Below the pieces are notes generated by a model, which was given only the letters and a program-made list of their open reading frames with translations, did no database searches and was not told the DNA's origin. A program made the translations under genes and the position numbers. A stretch of 64,000 nt of DNA from Deltaproteobacteria bacterium (GTDB taxonomy: Bacteria; Myxococcota; XYA12-FULL-58-9): NCBI GenBank assembly GCA_016218825.1, contig JACRCV010000091.1, positions 124,001 through 188,000 of the forward strand, given 5' to 3'. Of this stretch, positions 41,479-50,335 are shown one piece after another. How positions within the stretch are numbered: position 1 is the stretch's first letter; the number at the start of each line of letters is the position of its first letter.

Positions 41479-42579
41479 ATGCAGGACCGGCGCCTACAGC
41501 TCGAGCCGGGGGTGGTCGTGGGCGAGGAGTTCGTCCGCCTCGACGACGGCCGGGTGCGCTGCAACGTCTGTCCGCGGCAGTGCACGCTCAGCGACGGCCA
41601 GCGGGCGTTCTGCTACGTGCGCCAGGCCAAGGACGGCCAGGTGGTGCTGACCGCCTACGGGCGGTCGTCGGGCTTCTGCGTCGACCCGGTCGAGAAGAAG
41701 CCGCTCAACCACTTCTTCCCCGGCAGCTCGGTGCTCTCGTTCGGCACCGCCGGCTGCAACCTCGGCTGCCGCTTCTGCCAGAACTGGGACATGAGCAAGG
41801 CGCGAGAGATGGAGCGGCTCTCCGACGCCGCGCTGCCGGACGACATCGCGGCGGCCGCCAAGGAGCTCGGCTGCCTCGGGGTCGCGTTCACCTACAACGA
41901 CCCGGTGATGTTCTTCGAGTACGCCGCCGACACCGCAGCGGCGTGCCGCGAGGTCGGGCTGAAGACCATCGCGGTGACCGCCGGCTACGCGACGCAACCG
42001 ATCCGCGAGCGCCTCCTCGGCACGATGGACGCCTGCAACGTCGACCTCAAGGCGTTCACCGAAGAGTTCTACAGCAAGCTGTGCTTCGCGCACCTGCAGC
42101 CGGTGCTCGAGACCCTCGAATACCTCCATCACCAAACCTCGTCATGGCTCGAGGTGACGACCCTCTTGATCCCCGGCCACAACGACTCCGAGGCCGAGAT
42201 CGCAAAGCTCGCCGAATGGTACGTGGAGCACCTCGGCCCGGACGTGCCGCTGCACTTCTCCGCGTTTCATCCCGACTTCAAGATGATGGACACGCCGCCG
42301 ACGCCGCCCGCGACGCTGCGCCGGGCCCGCGCCCAGGCCAAGGCCGCCGGTCTGCATCACGTCTACACCGGCAACATCCACGACCAGGACGGCCAGAGCA
42401 CCTACTGCGCCGGATGCGGTCGGATCCTCATCGAGCGCGACTGGTACCAGCTCGGGAGCTACCACGTCGTCGACGGCGCGTGCGAGTATTGCCGCACGCC
42501 GCTTCCCGGCCACTTCACCGCCCGCCCGGGCCGGTGGGGCCCGCGGCGGCTGCCGGTGGTCCTCGAGCATCGGGCCTGA
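41479..42579 (+). CDS. amrS: AmmeMemoRadiSam-type radical SAM protein (AmrS-like)
   Basis: A 366-residue radical SAM protein. It has the AmrS layout: an N-terminal Cys-rich part (CNVCPRQCTL, GQRAFCYVR), the radical SAM motif CNLGCRFCQNWDMSK, FTYNDPVMFFEY, and a C-terminal Cys-rich part (CAGCGRILIERDWY, CEYCRTPLPGHF) resembling extra iron-sulfur or zinc sites. A GTG six codons upstream is an alternative start. The usual partner genes of this system (AMMECR1 and Memo) are not in the window. The reaction it performs is not established. Confidence 0.88.
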   Translation: MQDRRLQLEPGVVVGEEFVRLDDGRVRCNVCPRQCTLSDGQRAFCYVRQAKDGQVVLTAYGRSSGFCVDPVEKKPLNHFFPGSSVLSFGTAGCNLGCRFCQNWDMSKAREMERLSDAALPDDIAAAAKELGCLGVAFTYNDPVMFFEYAADTAAACREVGLKTIAVTAGYATQPIRERLLGTMDACNVDLKAFTEEFYSKLCFAHLQPVLETLEYLHHQTSSWLEVTTLLIPGHNDSEAEIAKLAEWYVEHLGPDVPLHFSAFHPDFKMMDTPPTPPATLRRARAQAKAAGLHHVYTGNIHDQDGQSTYCAGCGRILIERDWYQLGSYHVVDGACEYCRTPLPGHFTARPGRWGPRRLPVVLEHRA

Positions 42580-42594
42580 GCGCCTCGCCCGTGC

Positions 42595-44634
42595 TCAGTA
42601 GTACGCGTAGCAGCGGCAATAGGTGAACTGCGGCATGTAGGGGCTGCCGCCGCAAGTCGTGCTGCCCGACCTCCACACGAGGTTGGTGGCGCAGGTGGCC
42701 GCCGTTTCGAAGCACTTGATTCCGTCCCAGTCCCAGTATTTGCCGTTGTCGGCGCCGTTCGAGTGGCACGGCATCACCGTGCACGGGTTGGTGCCGACGC
42801 TCTCGCAATAGAGGCCCTGGTTCGCGCAGGCCTGGTTGCAGTTGGTGGCCGCCGGCGTGCCGGTAGGCGCGAAGTACTGGTTACCGACCTTGTTGTCGAT
42901 CGAGACGTCGCAGTTGTTGTCGTTGCCGTCGCCGATCGATGTTCCGCCGGAGCTGCTGCAAGTGCAGGCGCCGCCCGAGCACACGTAGTTGGGGGCGGTC
43001 GCGGCGCTCCAGGTGCAGGTCTGCGTCGACGCGTAGTTCGCACAGGAGCAGCTCCCGCCCGAGGCCGACGCGTACTGGCACTGACCGCAGGTGGCCGTGG
43101 TGCTGTCGCTGTATGCGGTGCACGCACACGCGGAGTCACAGACGCCGCCGGCGCTGCACCTCAGGTCGCAATCCGGGTAGCTGCGGCAGACACAGTAGTC
43201 GTCGCCGTCCACCGAGGCCGTGGTCGCCCAGCAGCTGTTGTTGCCGGCGCAGGACTGCGAGCCGCACTTGGTGCCGGCGTCGACGTTGGCGCAGCTGTAG
43301 CTGTTGTCGCTGCCGCGGCAGGCACGACAGACGCCGGGGCACGCCGACGGGATGGGCTCGCAAAAGAAGCTGGTGTCGGCGCCCGAGCACCGGACGCAGT
43401 CGCCTTGGCAAGAATCGGGGTCCGCGGCGCACGAGAAGCCGATCGCGTCGACGAGGCCGGCGCAGACCGCGCAGGCCGCGGGGCCCGTAGAACACATGTC
43501 GGGGCGCGCGACGCAGCTGAACGCGTTGTCGGCGCCGTCGCACGCGTCGCAGTTGCCGGTGCAACGCGCCTCGTCGGCGCGGCAGTTGAACGCCTCGCCC
43601 TCGGTGACGCAGGCGTCACAGTCCCCGCTGCACAGCTCCTCGTCGGCGACGCAGCTGAAGTCCGGATCGGTGCCCTGGCAGCTGACACAGTTGCCGCGCG
43701 CTTGGCAGCGGCTCGGGTCGGCGACGCAGGCGTACTGGTTGTTCGCGAAGACGCACGCGCTGCAGTCGCCGCCGCAGGCTGCCGGCTGCATCATGCACGT
43801 GCCTTCGACGCCGGCGCCGTCGCAGCGCGCGCAGCTCCCCGCGCACGCCCGATCGCAACAGTAGCCGTTGACGCAGAAGCCGCTGGCGCACTCGCCGGGG
43901 TCGCCACAGCCGAAGCCGATCTTGAGCAGACACTGCGCCTCGTCGCCGACCTGGACGCACACCCCCCCGGTCGGCGCCGTGGGATTGGGGCAGTCTTGCC
44001 CCAGCCGGCCGAGCCGATCTTCACGGCAGTAGCCGTCCGCGCACCGCGCCGTCGAGCAGACCGAAGAGGGCAGGCAGTCGATGTCGCTGGCGCACTCGTC
44101 GCACGCGCCGCTCAGGCCGCACACGCCGGTCCAGTGCTCTTCCGTCCCGAGGGCGCCGTCCCCTTCCGGGTCCTCACCGGCGTGCGGGCAGGCGCCGGTG
44201 TCGGTGCCCCGCGCCGGCTCGTAGGCGCAACACTCGGCGCCGCTGCACGCACCACCGCCCTGCGCCTTGTCGCAGATCCCGGTGCGCAGCCGACACGGAT
44301 TCACAGGGGGCGGCTGCTCGCAGGTCAACAGCTGGTAGTGACAGGTGCCCCCTTGGCAATTGGCGCCGGTCGCCGATTCGCAGGAAGCCGGCGTCACGCA
44401 TTGGCTGTCTTCACTGCAATCGGTGTTGATGAGCTGGCAGTACCCGGACTGGCACGACTCCGCCTTCATGCACGCGCCGTCGTCGTCGCACAGCTGCTTG
44501 CAGCTGTTGTCCACGCACAGGTAACCGTCGGCGCAGGCGCCTTCGACGCCACACGCGAGATCCGCTTCAACCCCGCCCACACAAGCCCCGACGCCCAACG
44601 CCAGAACGAGAACTCCGAATACCCGTCCAACCAT
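42595..44634 (-). CDS. Cysteine-rich repeat secreted lipoprotein
   Basis: A 679-residue protein. GGAGG lies seven bases before the ATG, and the signal ends in a clear lipobox (LALGVGAC). Over 80 cysteines occur, many in a tandem unit of about 25-30 residues with CxxC-like pairs, for example GDCDACVTEGEAFNC and GNCDACDGADNAFSC, at least seven times. Single DNNCDV-like metal motifs occur towards the end, and a short compact C-terminal domain follows (CYCRCYAYY-like end). Such proteins are stabilised by disulfides outside the cytoplasm. No known toxin, adhesin or protease domain was seen. Confidence 0.8.
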   Translation of the reverse strand: MVGRVFGVLVLALGVGACVGGVEADLACGVEGACADGYLCVDNSCKQLCDDDGACMKAESCQSGYCQLINTDCSEDSQCVTPASCESATGANCQGGTCHYQLLTCEQPPPVNPCRLRTGICDKAQGGGACSGAECCAYEPARGTDTGACPHAGEDPEGDGALGTEEHWTGVCGLSGACDECASDIDCLPSSVCSTARCADGYCREDRLGRLGQDCPNPTAPTGGVCVQVGDEAQCLLKIGFGCGDPGECASGFCVNGYCCDRACAGSCARCDGAGVEGTCMMQPAACGGDCSACVFANNQYACVADPSRCQARGNCVSCQGTDPDFSCVADEELCSGDCDACVTEGEAFNCRADEARCTGNCDACDGADNAFSCVARPDMCSTGPAACAVCAGLVDAIGFSCAADPDSCQGDCVRCSGADTSFFCEPIPSACPGVCRACRGSDNSYSCANVDAGTKCGSQSCAGNNSCWATTASVDGDDYCVCRSYPDCDLRCSAGGVCDSACACTAYSDSTTATCGQCQYASASGGSCSCANYASTQTCTWSAATAPNYVCSGGACTCSSSGGTSIGDGNDNNCDVSIDNKVGNQYFAPTGTPAATNCNQACANQGLYCESVGTNPCTVMPCHSNGADNGKYWDWDGIKCFETAATCATNLVWRSGSTTCGGSPYMPQFTYCRCYAYY

Positions 44635-44796
44635 TGGCGATCCTCCGAAGGCCGGACGCATCCGGCGATGATGTGGTTTCGCCAAGCCTAGCACGTCGCC
44701 TGCAACAGCGCCCGAAACTGGTGGCCGTGCCGCCGAGGACTGCAGAACCCGAGAAGTGATGCGGACCCCGGTGCACCGGCGGGTCGCTCGCGAGCG

Positions 44797-45141
44797 TCAT
44801 CCCCATTTGGCGTGATTGGCGCGCACCTCGTCGTCCGCGGGTGTCGGCTTCTCGGTGTGGCTGGCCGGACGAAAGGCGCCGGGGTCTTCTTTGACCCGCG
44901 CGTTCAGAGCGACGTCGTCTTGGAATGCCGGTGGCACCTTGTCGACCCTGAAGACCGCCTCCCACGGACACGCCGGCTCACAAGCGCCGCATTCGATGCA
45001 CTCCTTGGGATGGATGTAGAGCTGGTTGGGGAAGGTCTGGCGATCGTCGCCGGTGTACTCGTAGATGCAGTCCACCGGGCAGACGTCCACGCAGGCCGTG
45101 TGCAGACAGTCCCGGCAGCGGCGGGTGATCGCCCAGATCAT
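44797..45141 (-). CDS. 7Fe ferredoxin, FdxA-type
   Basis: A 114-residue electron carrier with CRDCLHTACVDVCPVDC (first cluster, C9-x2-C12, C17-x3-C21-x3-C25) and CIECGACEPACP (second cluster). The order CPVDCIYEYTG then YIHPKECIECGACEPACPW matches FdxA-type ferredoxins with one [3Fe-4S] and one [4Fe-4S] cluster. The C-terminal ~45 residues form a charged extension. GGGAGGTG lies before the ATG used; the longer frame upstream is not supported. Redox partner unknown. Confidence 0.9.
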   Translation of the reverse strand: MIWAITRRCRDCLHTACVDVCPVDCIYEYTGDDRQTFPNQLYIHPKECIECGACEPACPWEAVFRVDKVPPAFQDDVALNARVKEDPGAFRPASHTEKPTPADDEVRANHAKWG

Positions 45142-45228
45142 GGGCCGGCACCTCCCGCTTGCGAAGGTACGCACGAGGAGCCCGTCGGGCAATCTGCCGG
45201 TCGACCTGACGCGCGGCAGGTCCGCCGC

Positions 45229-46350
45229 TCAGCGCCGCAGCCGCAGGATCTTGTTGCCGACGCCGACATAGACGAAGTCGCTGTCGAGGGCGAGGCCGCG
45301 CACCTCGCCCTGCGCGAGCTCGGTCACGTCTTCCACGCCCGTCGTGCCGCTTGGCATCCTGGCGCGCATCAGCTTGCCGTCGCCCTTGGCCGGCTGCGCG
45401 GAGTCGTCGAAGGCCACCGTCCAATAGACCACGTCGCCGTCGACGGCGAACGCGGCCGGCCTCTCGCTCGCTGCGACCAGCACCGTAGCACATGACACGC
45501 AGCCCTGAGCCTTGGTCGACCGGACGCCCGCTCGTTCGCCGTCGTTGCTCGCGCTCGGCGCCGCAAAGTAGATCGTAGTTGGATCCCCGGGATCGATCGC
45601 GATCCCCGGCTCTTGCCCGTAGGCGCGCGGCGTCGCCAGGCCGGCCTCGGCGACGACCGTCGGTGCGCCGTTTTCGGTGGCGACGTCATAGCCGCGCACC
45701 GTCACCTTGTCAGGCTCTTCGTGCAGCCAATAGAGCGAGGTGGCGGTGGCCAGGAGCCCACAGTTCGAGGGCGATGGCGGGACGCCGCCGATCGTGACGT
45801 GTTGGGAGACCGTCGTCATCGCGCCGGGCGCGCCTTCCTTGGCGGCCCGGAGGAGCGTAGCTCTGGCGCCGCTCGACGTCGTCGGGTCGCTCCAGTCGAA
45901 CTGCAGCCAAAAGACGTAGTCCTCGTTGACGGCGACGCCGCAGGAGTAGGGCACGTGGAGGCTCGCGACCGTCACCCACGACGGGTCATTCATCCCGATC
46001 TCTTCGGCCTGCTTGTCGAGGCCGACGACCTGACCCTCCCCCGCAGGTCCGTTCAACAAGGTCCGGTCCGTGAAGTAGACGCGCTTGCGGTCGACCGCGA
46101 TGTGACCGGACAGGTCCTGCGGCCCGCGCACCATCTTGACCGGCCTTTCGCTGCCGTCTTTGCGCAGCCGCCAGACGAAACCGGAGCCGTCGCGCTCGCG
46201 GGCGGTCCAATATAGCGAGGTGTCGTCGGCGACCAGGCTCAAGGCCGGCGTGATATCGTCGGCGAGCACGTCGATCGGGACCTGGAAGGGGCTCGTGTCC
46301 ATGCAGCTCGCGAGCAGGACCGGGGTGAAGAGGAGAACGGCGGCGCGCAT
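45229..46350 (-). CDS. Lipoprotein with beta-propeller-like repeats
   Basis: A 373-residue exported lipoprotein (LLFTPVLLASC). The rest is made of repeated strands with DxxxxYWT-type motifs (DDTSLYWTARERDGSG, DRKRVYFTDRT, NEDYVFWLQFDW, ATSLYWLHEE, VDGDVVYWTV), the pattern of beta-propeller or SMP-30-like folds. Family proteins often record values per sensor or bind surface partners, but no function is shown here. GGAGG lies five bases before the ATG; the ATG shares one base with the stop of the preceding gene (TGATG), so translation is coupled. Confidence 0.78.
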   Translation of the reverse strand: MRAAVLLFTPVLLASCMDTSPFQVPIDVLADDITPALSLVADDTSLYWTARERDGSGFVWRLRKDGSERPVKMVRGPQDLSGHIAVDRKRVYFTDRTLLNGPAGEGQVVGLDKQAEEIGMNDPSWVTVASLHVPYSCGVAVNEDYVFWLQFDWSDPTTSSGARATLLRAAKEGAPGAMTTVSQHVTIGGVPPSPSNCGLLATATSLYWLHEEPDKVTVRGYDVATENGAPTVVAEAGLATPRAYGQEPGIAIDPGDPTTIYFAAPSASNDGERAGVRSTKAQGCVSCATVLVAASERPAAFAVDGDVVYWTVAFDDSAQPAKGDGKLMRARMPSGTTGVEDVTELAQGEVRGLALDSDFVYVGVGNKILRLRR

Positions 46351-47690
46351 CACAGCCTCCAGAACGCGGCGAGCGTCGCCGGAAACGTGACGATGCTCGC
46401 GGCATAGGGCCGGCTCGGCAGGTCGAAGCTCACCGTGACCTCGAGCCTCAGACCGACCGCGCCCAGGGGTGCCTCGAACGCCTTGCCGAGGCACAATCCA
46501 CCGCCCAGAGTCGCGAGGGACCAGCCGCCGGCGGCGGTGCGCCCGAGAGCCACGATGCGCGCCAACACCCCCGCTTCGAAGAGGCCGCGGTACGGCCAGT
46601 AGCGCAGCGTCAGGGGCACGGCCGTCGGCAGACTGAGTCCGACCGCTGCCTCCAGCCGCGGCAACGGCTCGACGAAGACCTCGGCGATGAAGGCTGCGCC
46701 CTCCCCTAGGCGACGGCCGTCGGCCAGAGCGCCGACCATGAGGCCCAACGGCAGCGGCAACAGGTGCGTCGGGCGCTCGAGCGTCACTTCGAGCTTGAAC
46801 GGCGTCTTGCCGGCCTTCTCGTACTCTGCGTACGAGAGATCGACGGTCGTCTCGTGGGTGCGATACTCGTCGAGCTTGAGGCGCACCTGCCGCTTGCCCG
46901 GTCGGACCTCGGACACCAAGAGCGGCGTCGTCCCCACCTCCTCGCCGTCCACGAAGACCCGGGCCTCGGGCGGCGTCGACAAGACCTTGAGCTTGACCGG
47001 CGGCGCGCCTTCGAGCGCGATCGTCACCCGCTCGAGCGCTTGCGGCGCGAGCCGCAGGGCCAGCTCACCTTTGAGCTCGCCCCGCTCCGCGGTGATCAGG
47101 TGATCGCCGGCGGCCAGCTCGTCGAGCGTGACCGGCGCCGTGCCGACCGCTTTGCCGTCGACCCGGACGCTGCCGCCGTCCGGATCGGTCTTGATGAACA
47201 GCGTGCCGGTGCCGGTTAGATCTTGGGTCCTCTCGAACAGCACCCCGACGCCGCGGCTGACGGTCGCCGCCAACACCGCCTCCGAGCCGGCCGTGCCCTG
47301 GAACCGCTTCCGCACCTCCGCGCGCTTGATGTCGACGAGGCTCAACGACAGGTTGAGGCCGTCGCCGAGCTTGCCGAGCGCGCCGCTGACCATGAGATCG
47401 GCGCCCAACGCACCGCCGATCTCGGCCAGGCACGAGGTGTCGTCTTGGCAGCCGACCAGGTCCTTCTGCTTCTCGTACGACAGCATGGCGTTGATGTCGG
47501 CGCTCGAGATGACGACGTAGCCCAGCCGACCGACCTCGCTCGCGAGGATGCCGACGAGCGTAGCGCTCAACGCGTTCCCCTTGTCGGTCTCGAAGCCCGG
47601 GGTCGCGAGGTCGAGGACGGCGACCTTGGGCTGGGGTTCGAGGCCGACGAGTGCGGCGTGAGCCACGAGCAGGGCGGGTGCGCAGAGCAT
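46350..47690 (-). CDS. TolB/CsgG-like plus PEGA-domain secreted protein
   Basis: A 446-residue protein. A signal peptide (LCAPALLVAHAALV) is followed by VAVLDLATPGF and SEVGRLGYVVISSADINAML, the start of a FlgO/CsgG/TolB-like alpha/beta domain (to ~200). Two PEGA domains follow with GTLFIKTDPDGGSVRVDG and VLSTPPEARVFVDGEEVG. The last ~150 residues are strand-rich, ending LPSRPYAASIVTFPATLAAFWRL, possibly an outer-membrane part. GGAGG lies ten bases before the ATG. It is the middle gene of a three-gene minus-strand set. Confidence 0.82.
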   Translation of the reverse strand: MLCAPALLVAHAALVGLEPQPKVAVLDLATPGFETDKGNALSATLVGILASEVGRLGYVVISSADINAMLSYEKQKDLVGCQDDTSCLAEIGGALGADLMVSGALGKLGDGLNLSLSLVDIKRAEVRKRFQGTAGSEAVLAATVSRGVGVLFERTQDLTGTGTLFIKTDPDGGSVRVDGKAVGTAPVTLDELAAGDHLITAERGELKGELALRLAPQALERVTIALEGAPPVKLKVLSTPPEARVFVDGEEVGTTPLLVSEVRPGKRQVRLKLDEYRTHETTVDLSYAEYEKAGKTPFKLEVTLERPTHLLPLPLGLMVGALADGRRLGEGAAFIAEVFVEPLPRLEAAVGLSLPTAVPLTLRYWPYRGLFEAGVLARIVALGRTAAGGWSLATLGGGLCLGKAFEAPLGAVGLRLEVTVSFDLPSRPYAASIVTFPATLAAFWRL

Positions 47691-47716
47691 GGGCGACGCG
47701 CCTCCGATCAGGTAGT

Positions 47717-48280
47717 CTAGAAGTAGTAACGCCCGCCGACGCTGAAAATCAGGCTGGGCGCGGGTCCGGGCAGGATCCGCAAGCCGGGCGCCACCTCTGC
47801 GAAGAACTCCAGCCGCACCGCCGCCAGGTAGACGTTGAAGGCGACCGGCGCATGCACCGTCATCGCCGAGGCGCAGTAGTGCTGGCCGAGCGCGTCGTAG
47901 TAACAGCTGTCCGGCGCCACGTAGTCGAAGGTGCCGCCGACGCCCAGATGCACTCCGAACCACACCTTGCGGCTCGCCGGGCCGAAGTGCGCCACCTGGT
48001 GCACCCAGTCGACGCTGAGCACCGGGCCGGCGTAGTAGTAGTAATAGGTGTGGGGGACGCTGTGGTAGGCGGTGTGCCAGCCAAAGTCGACCTGCAGAGC
48101 GTCGGCACCGTTCAACCACAGCTTGCCGGAGAACGCCGTCGGATCCCCGAGCCGCAGCCCCAAGCCGAACTCGTGCCCCTTCCACTGCGCGCGCGCCGGC
48201 GTCGCGACGGCGCACACACCGGCTGCGACGAGCATTGCCGAGAGCAGCGACAACGACCGCGTTGCAGTGTTGGCGTTCAT
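47717..48280 (-). CDS. Outer-membrane barrel-like protein
   Basis: A 187-residue protein with GGAG seven bases before the ATG. The signal peptide (LSLLSAMLVAAGVCAVATPARA) is followed by alternating strands with many Tyr and Gly (GLGLRLGDPTAFSGKLW, AYHSVPHTYYYYYAG, YVAPDSCYYDALGQHYC), and the chain ends in GGRYYF, the terminal aromatic typical of barrel proteins. It precedes the PEGA gene by 26 bases. No function recognised. Confidence 0.78.
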   Translation of the reverse strand: MNANTATRSLSLLSAMLVAAGVCAVATPARAQWKGHEFGLGLRLGDPTAFSGKLWLNGADALQVDFGWHTAYHSVPHTYYYYYAGPVLSVDWVHQVAHFGPASRKVWFGVHLGVGGTFDYVAPDSCYYDALGQHYCASAMTVHAPVAFNVYLAAVRLEFFAEVAPGLRILPGPAPSLIFSVGGRYYF

Positions 48281-48326
48281 GACGCGGCTCCTATCACCAC
48301 CGCCGCGATCCTCTCAACCCCGACCT

Positions 48327-50270
48327 TCAGCGGCGCAGCTCCTGCGGTGCCCCCGGATCGTCGGCGCGACCGTCGCCGTTCTGATCGACCGGGACGACGA
48401 CGATCCCCGGCAACGCCACCGCGGCCGCCCCGGGGCCCGGTGTGCCGGCGACGAACGACGGCAGCGTCTGGTTGGCGAGGTAGGTACCGTCGTCGTTCAC
48501 CAGCAGCACCGCGATCCCGACAACGGCTCCGGGCGGCACCGCGTCGCCTTGGGCGTACAGGCTCGACCAAGGAACGGCGATCTCGAGCCCGCGCCGGGCG
48601 CGCGGCGCCGCCGGCCCGTTCGCCACCCGCACCTCGTCGCCGAAGTTGACCACCGCCGGCAGCCAGGTGAAGTTCGAGGGATCGCCGACGGGTGGCGCGA
48701 CACCGCGCAGCCCCACGTCATCGCGGAGCTCCTCGAGGTGGGTCTCCATGCCGCCAAACACCACCAGCGCCGCGTCGATCCCAAACCCCGGGATCCCGGA
48801 GTCCAGCAGGCGGAGGTTGGCGAGCAGGTTGTCGATCTGCCCGTCGTGGTCGAAAAGAGCACCGGCCAGCGCCGCCGGCCCGGTGCCGGCGCCGAAGTCC
48901 CGGTCGATGAGGATGACGACGGCGTTCTTGCCCCACTCGAACAGGCCGCTCACCCCCGCCGCGAGCCCGTAGCGGTCGGCGTCGACGTACAGGGCGTCGA
49001 GCTCGTTGAAGCCGGCGCCGAACGTGCTCGCTGCCGCCGCGGTCGCCGCGAGGTAGCGCAGCTCACCGAGCTCACCGTCGGCCAGGAGCTGCCAGGGCGG
49101 CACCACGAGCGCCGCCGACTCCAGGATCGAGACGCCGAGGGCCGCCACGAAGCGATTGTCGACGCTCGCGCCGTCGAAGAGCGCGGCGCCCGGCCCCAGG
49201 GCGAACACCGGCACCCGGGTGTTGGTGTGCGACCCCCAGCGCCAGGACACCGAGGGCAAGACCCCGGCGCCTTGCGAGCTCAGGACCTCGAGACCACCGG
49301 TCTCGTGGTCTGCGGTCACCACGAGGGTCGCGTTCGGTTGCTGGGCGCAGAACTCGGCCACCAGGGCGACCGTCCGATCGAATGCCAGCGTCTCGATGAC
49401 GGCGCGCTCGAGATCGCTCCCGTGGCTCGCCTTGTCGATGAGGCCGCCCTCCACCAGGAGAAAGAAGCCGCGGCCGGACAACGACAGCGCCTGGAGCGCC
49501 GCCGCGGTCATTGCCTCCAGGGTCGGCTCGGTGGTGTCGGCCGCGCGATCGACGCCGTAGGTCATGTGGTTGGGAGCAAACAGACCCACCAGGCGGCGGG
49601 CGGGGGCCGCGGCCTCGAGCTCCAGAGCGGTGCGCACGATGAGGTAGCCGGCGTCGGTGAGCGGCTGCACCAGTCCGCCGTCGGCGCGCAGCGAGTCGTC
49701 GCCGGCGGGCAAGTAGTATTGGGCGCCGCCGCCGAGCAGCACGTCGACGCCGCTCGCCAACGCTTGCTCGTCGGCGATCGCCAGCAGATCAGAGCGCGAC
49801 GGTTGGTGGGCGCTGAAACCCGCCGGGGTCGCGTCGTTGAGCGCCGCGGTCGTGACGATGCCGGTGCCAAGACCGCGCGCCCGCGCCAGCTCGATGAGCG
49901 ACACGACGCGGTCGCCCTCGCGATCCTCACCCACCCGGCCGTTGTAGGTCTTGACGCCGCTCCCCATCGTCGTCGCCGCCGCCGCCGAGTCGGTGACGCC
50001 CGAGAGGCTCGAGGTGATCACCCGCCCGCCGTAGGGCAGCTGCTCCATCGCCAGGGCGCCGAAGACCCCCGACGCGAACCCGCCGGCGGCGCGCAGGTGC
50101 TCGAAGCCCATGCCGTCGCCCACCATCAGGATGAAGCTCGGAGGCAACCCCGCCCCGTTTGCCGGCGGCGGCGAGGACGGCGTGTCGACGACGCAAGCGC
50201 TGGCGAGGCTCAGGGCCCCCGCGCCCCACAGCCACGCGTTCCGCGGCCGGCCGGCGTTGCAGGCAACCAT
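48327..50270 (-). CDS. Alkaline phosphatase family lipoprotein
   Basis: A 647-residue exported phosphatase. It has PSFILMVGDGMG (metal Asp), GVTDSAAAATTMGSG (nucleophile Ser), ALNDATPAGFSAH, and ADHETGGLEVL (metal His). The C-terminal ~250 residues are an additional unknown domain. The lipobox is SLASACVV. The ATG chosen gives the better signal peptide; an ATG 23 codons upstream (50339) exactly overlaps the stop of the alpha-2-macroglobulin gene (ATGA) and may be used. Substrate unknown; phosphomonoester hydrolysis is inferred from family. Confidence 0.85.
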   Translation of the reverse strand: MVACNAGRPRNAWLWGAGALSLASACVVDTPSSPPPANGAGLPPSFILMVGDGMGFEHLRAAGGFASGVFGALAMEQLPYGGRVITSSLSGVTDSAAAATTMGSGVKTYNGRVGEDREGDRVVSLIELARARGLGTGIVTTAALNDATPAGFSAHQPSRSDLLAIADEQALASGVDVLLGGGAQYYLPAGDDSLRADGGLVQPLTDAGYLIVRTALELEAAAPARRLVGLFAPNHMTYGVDRAADTTEPTLEAMTAAALQALSLSGRGFFLLVEGGLIDKASHGSDLERAVIETLAFDRTVALVAEFCAQQPNATLVVTADHETGGLEVLSSQGAGVLPSVSWRWGSHTNTRVPVFALGPGAALFDGASVDNRFVAALGVSILESAALVVPPWQLLADGELGELRYLAATAAAASTFGAGFNELDALYVDADRYGLAAGVSGLFEWGKNAVVILIDRDFGAGTGPAALAGALFDHDGQIDNLLANLRLLDSGIPGFGIDAALVVFGGMETHLEELRDDVGLRGVAPPVGDPSNFTWLPAVVNFGDEVRVANGPAAPRARRGLEIAVPWSSLYAQGDAVPPGAVVGIAVLLVNDDGTYLANQTLPSFVAGTPGPGAAAVALPGIVVVPVDQNGDGRADDPGAPQELRR

Positions 50271-50335
50271 TGCCGACTTGTAGCACACCGCGGCCACGCG
50301 GTGGCACTCGTCGGTTCGCGTGATCACGCCCCGCT

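Noticed and set aside
42595-44634. Reading the repeated Cys-rich units as a CRISPR or satellite array
   Set aside because: The repeats vary at DNA level and keep a coding frame; there are no constant repeats with unique spacers.
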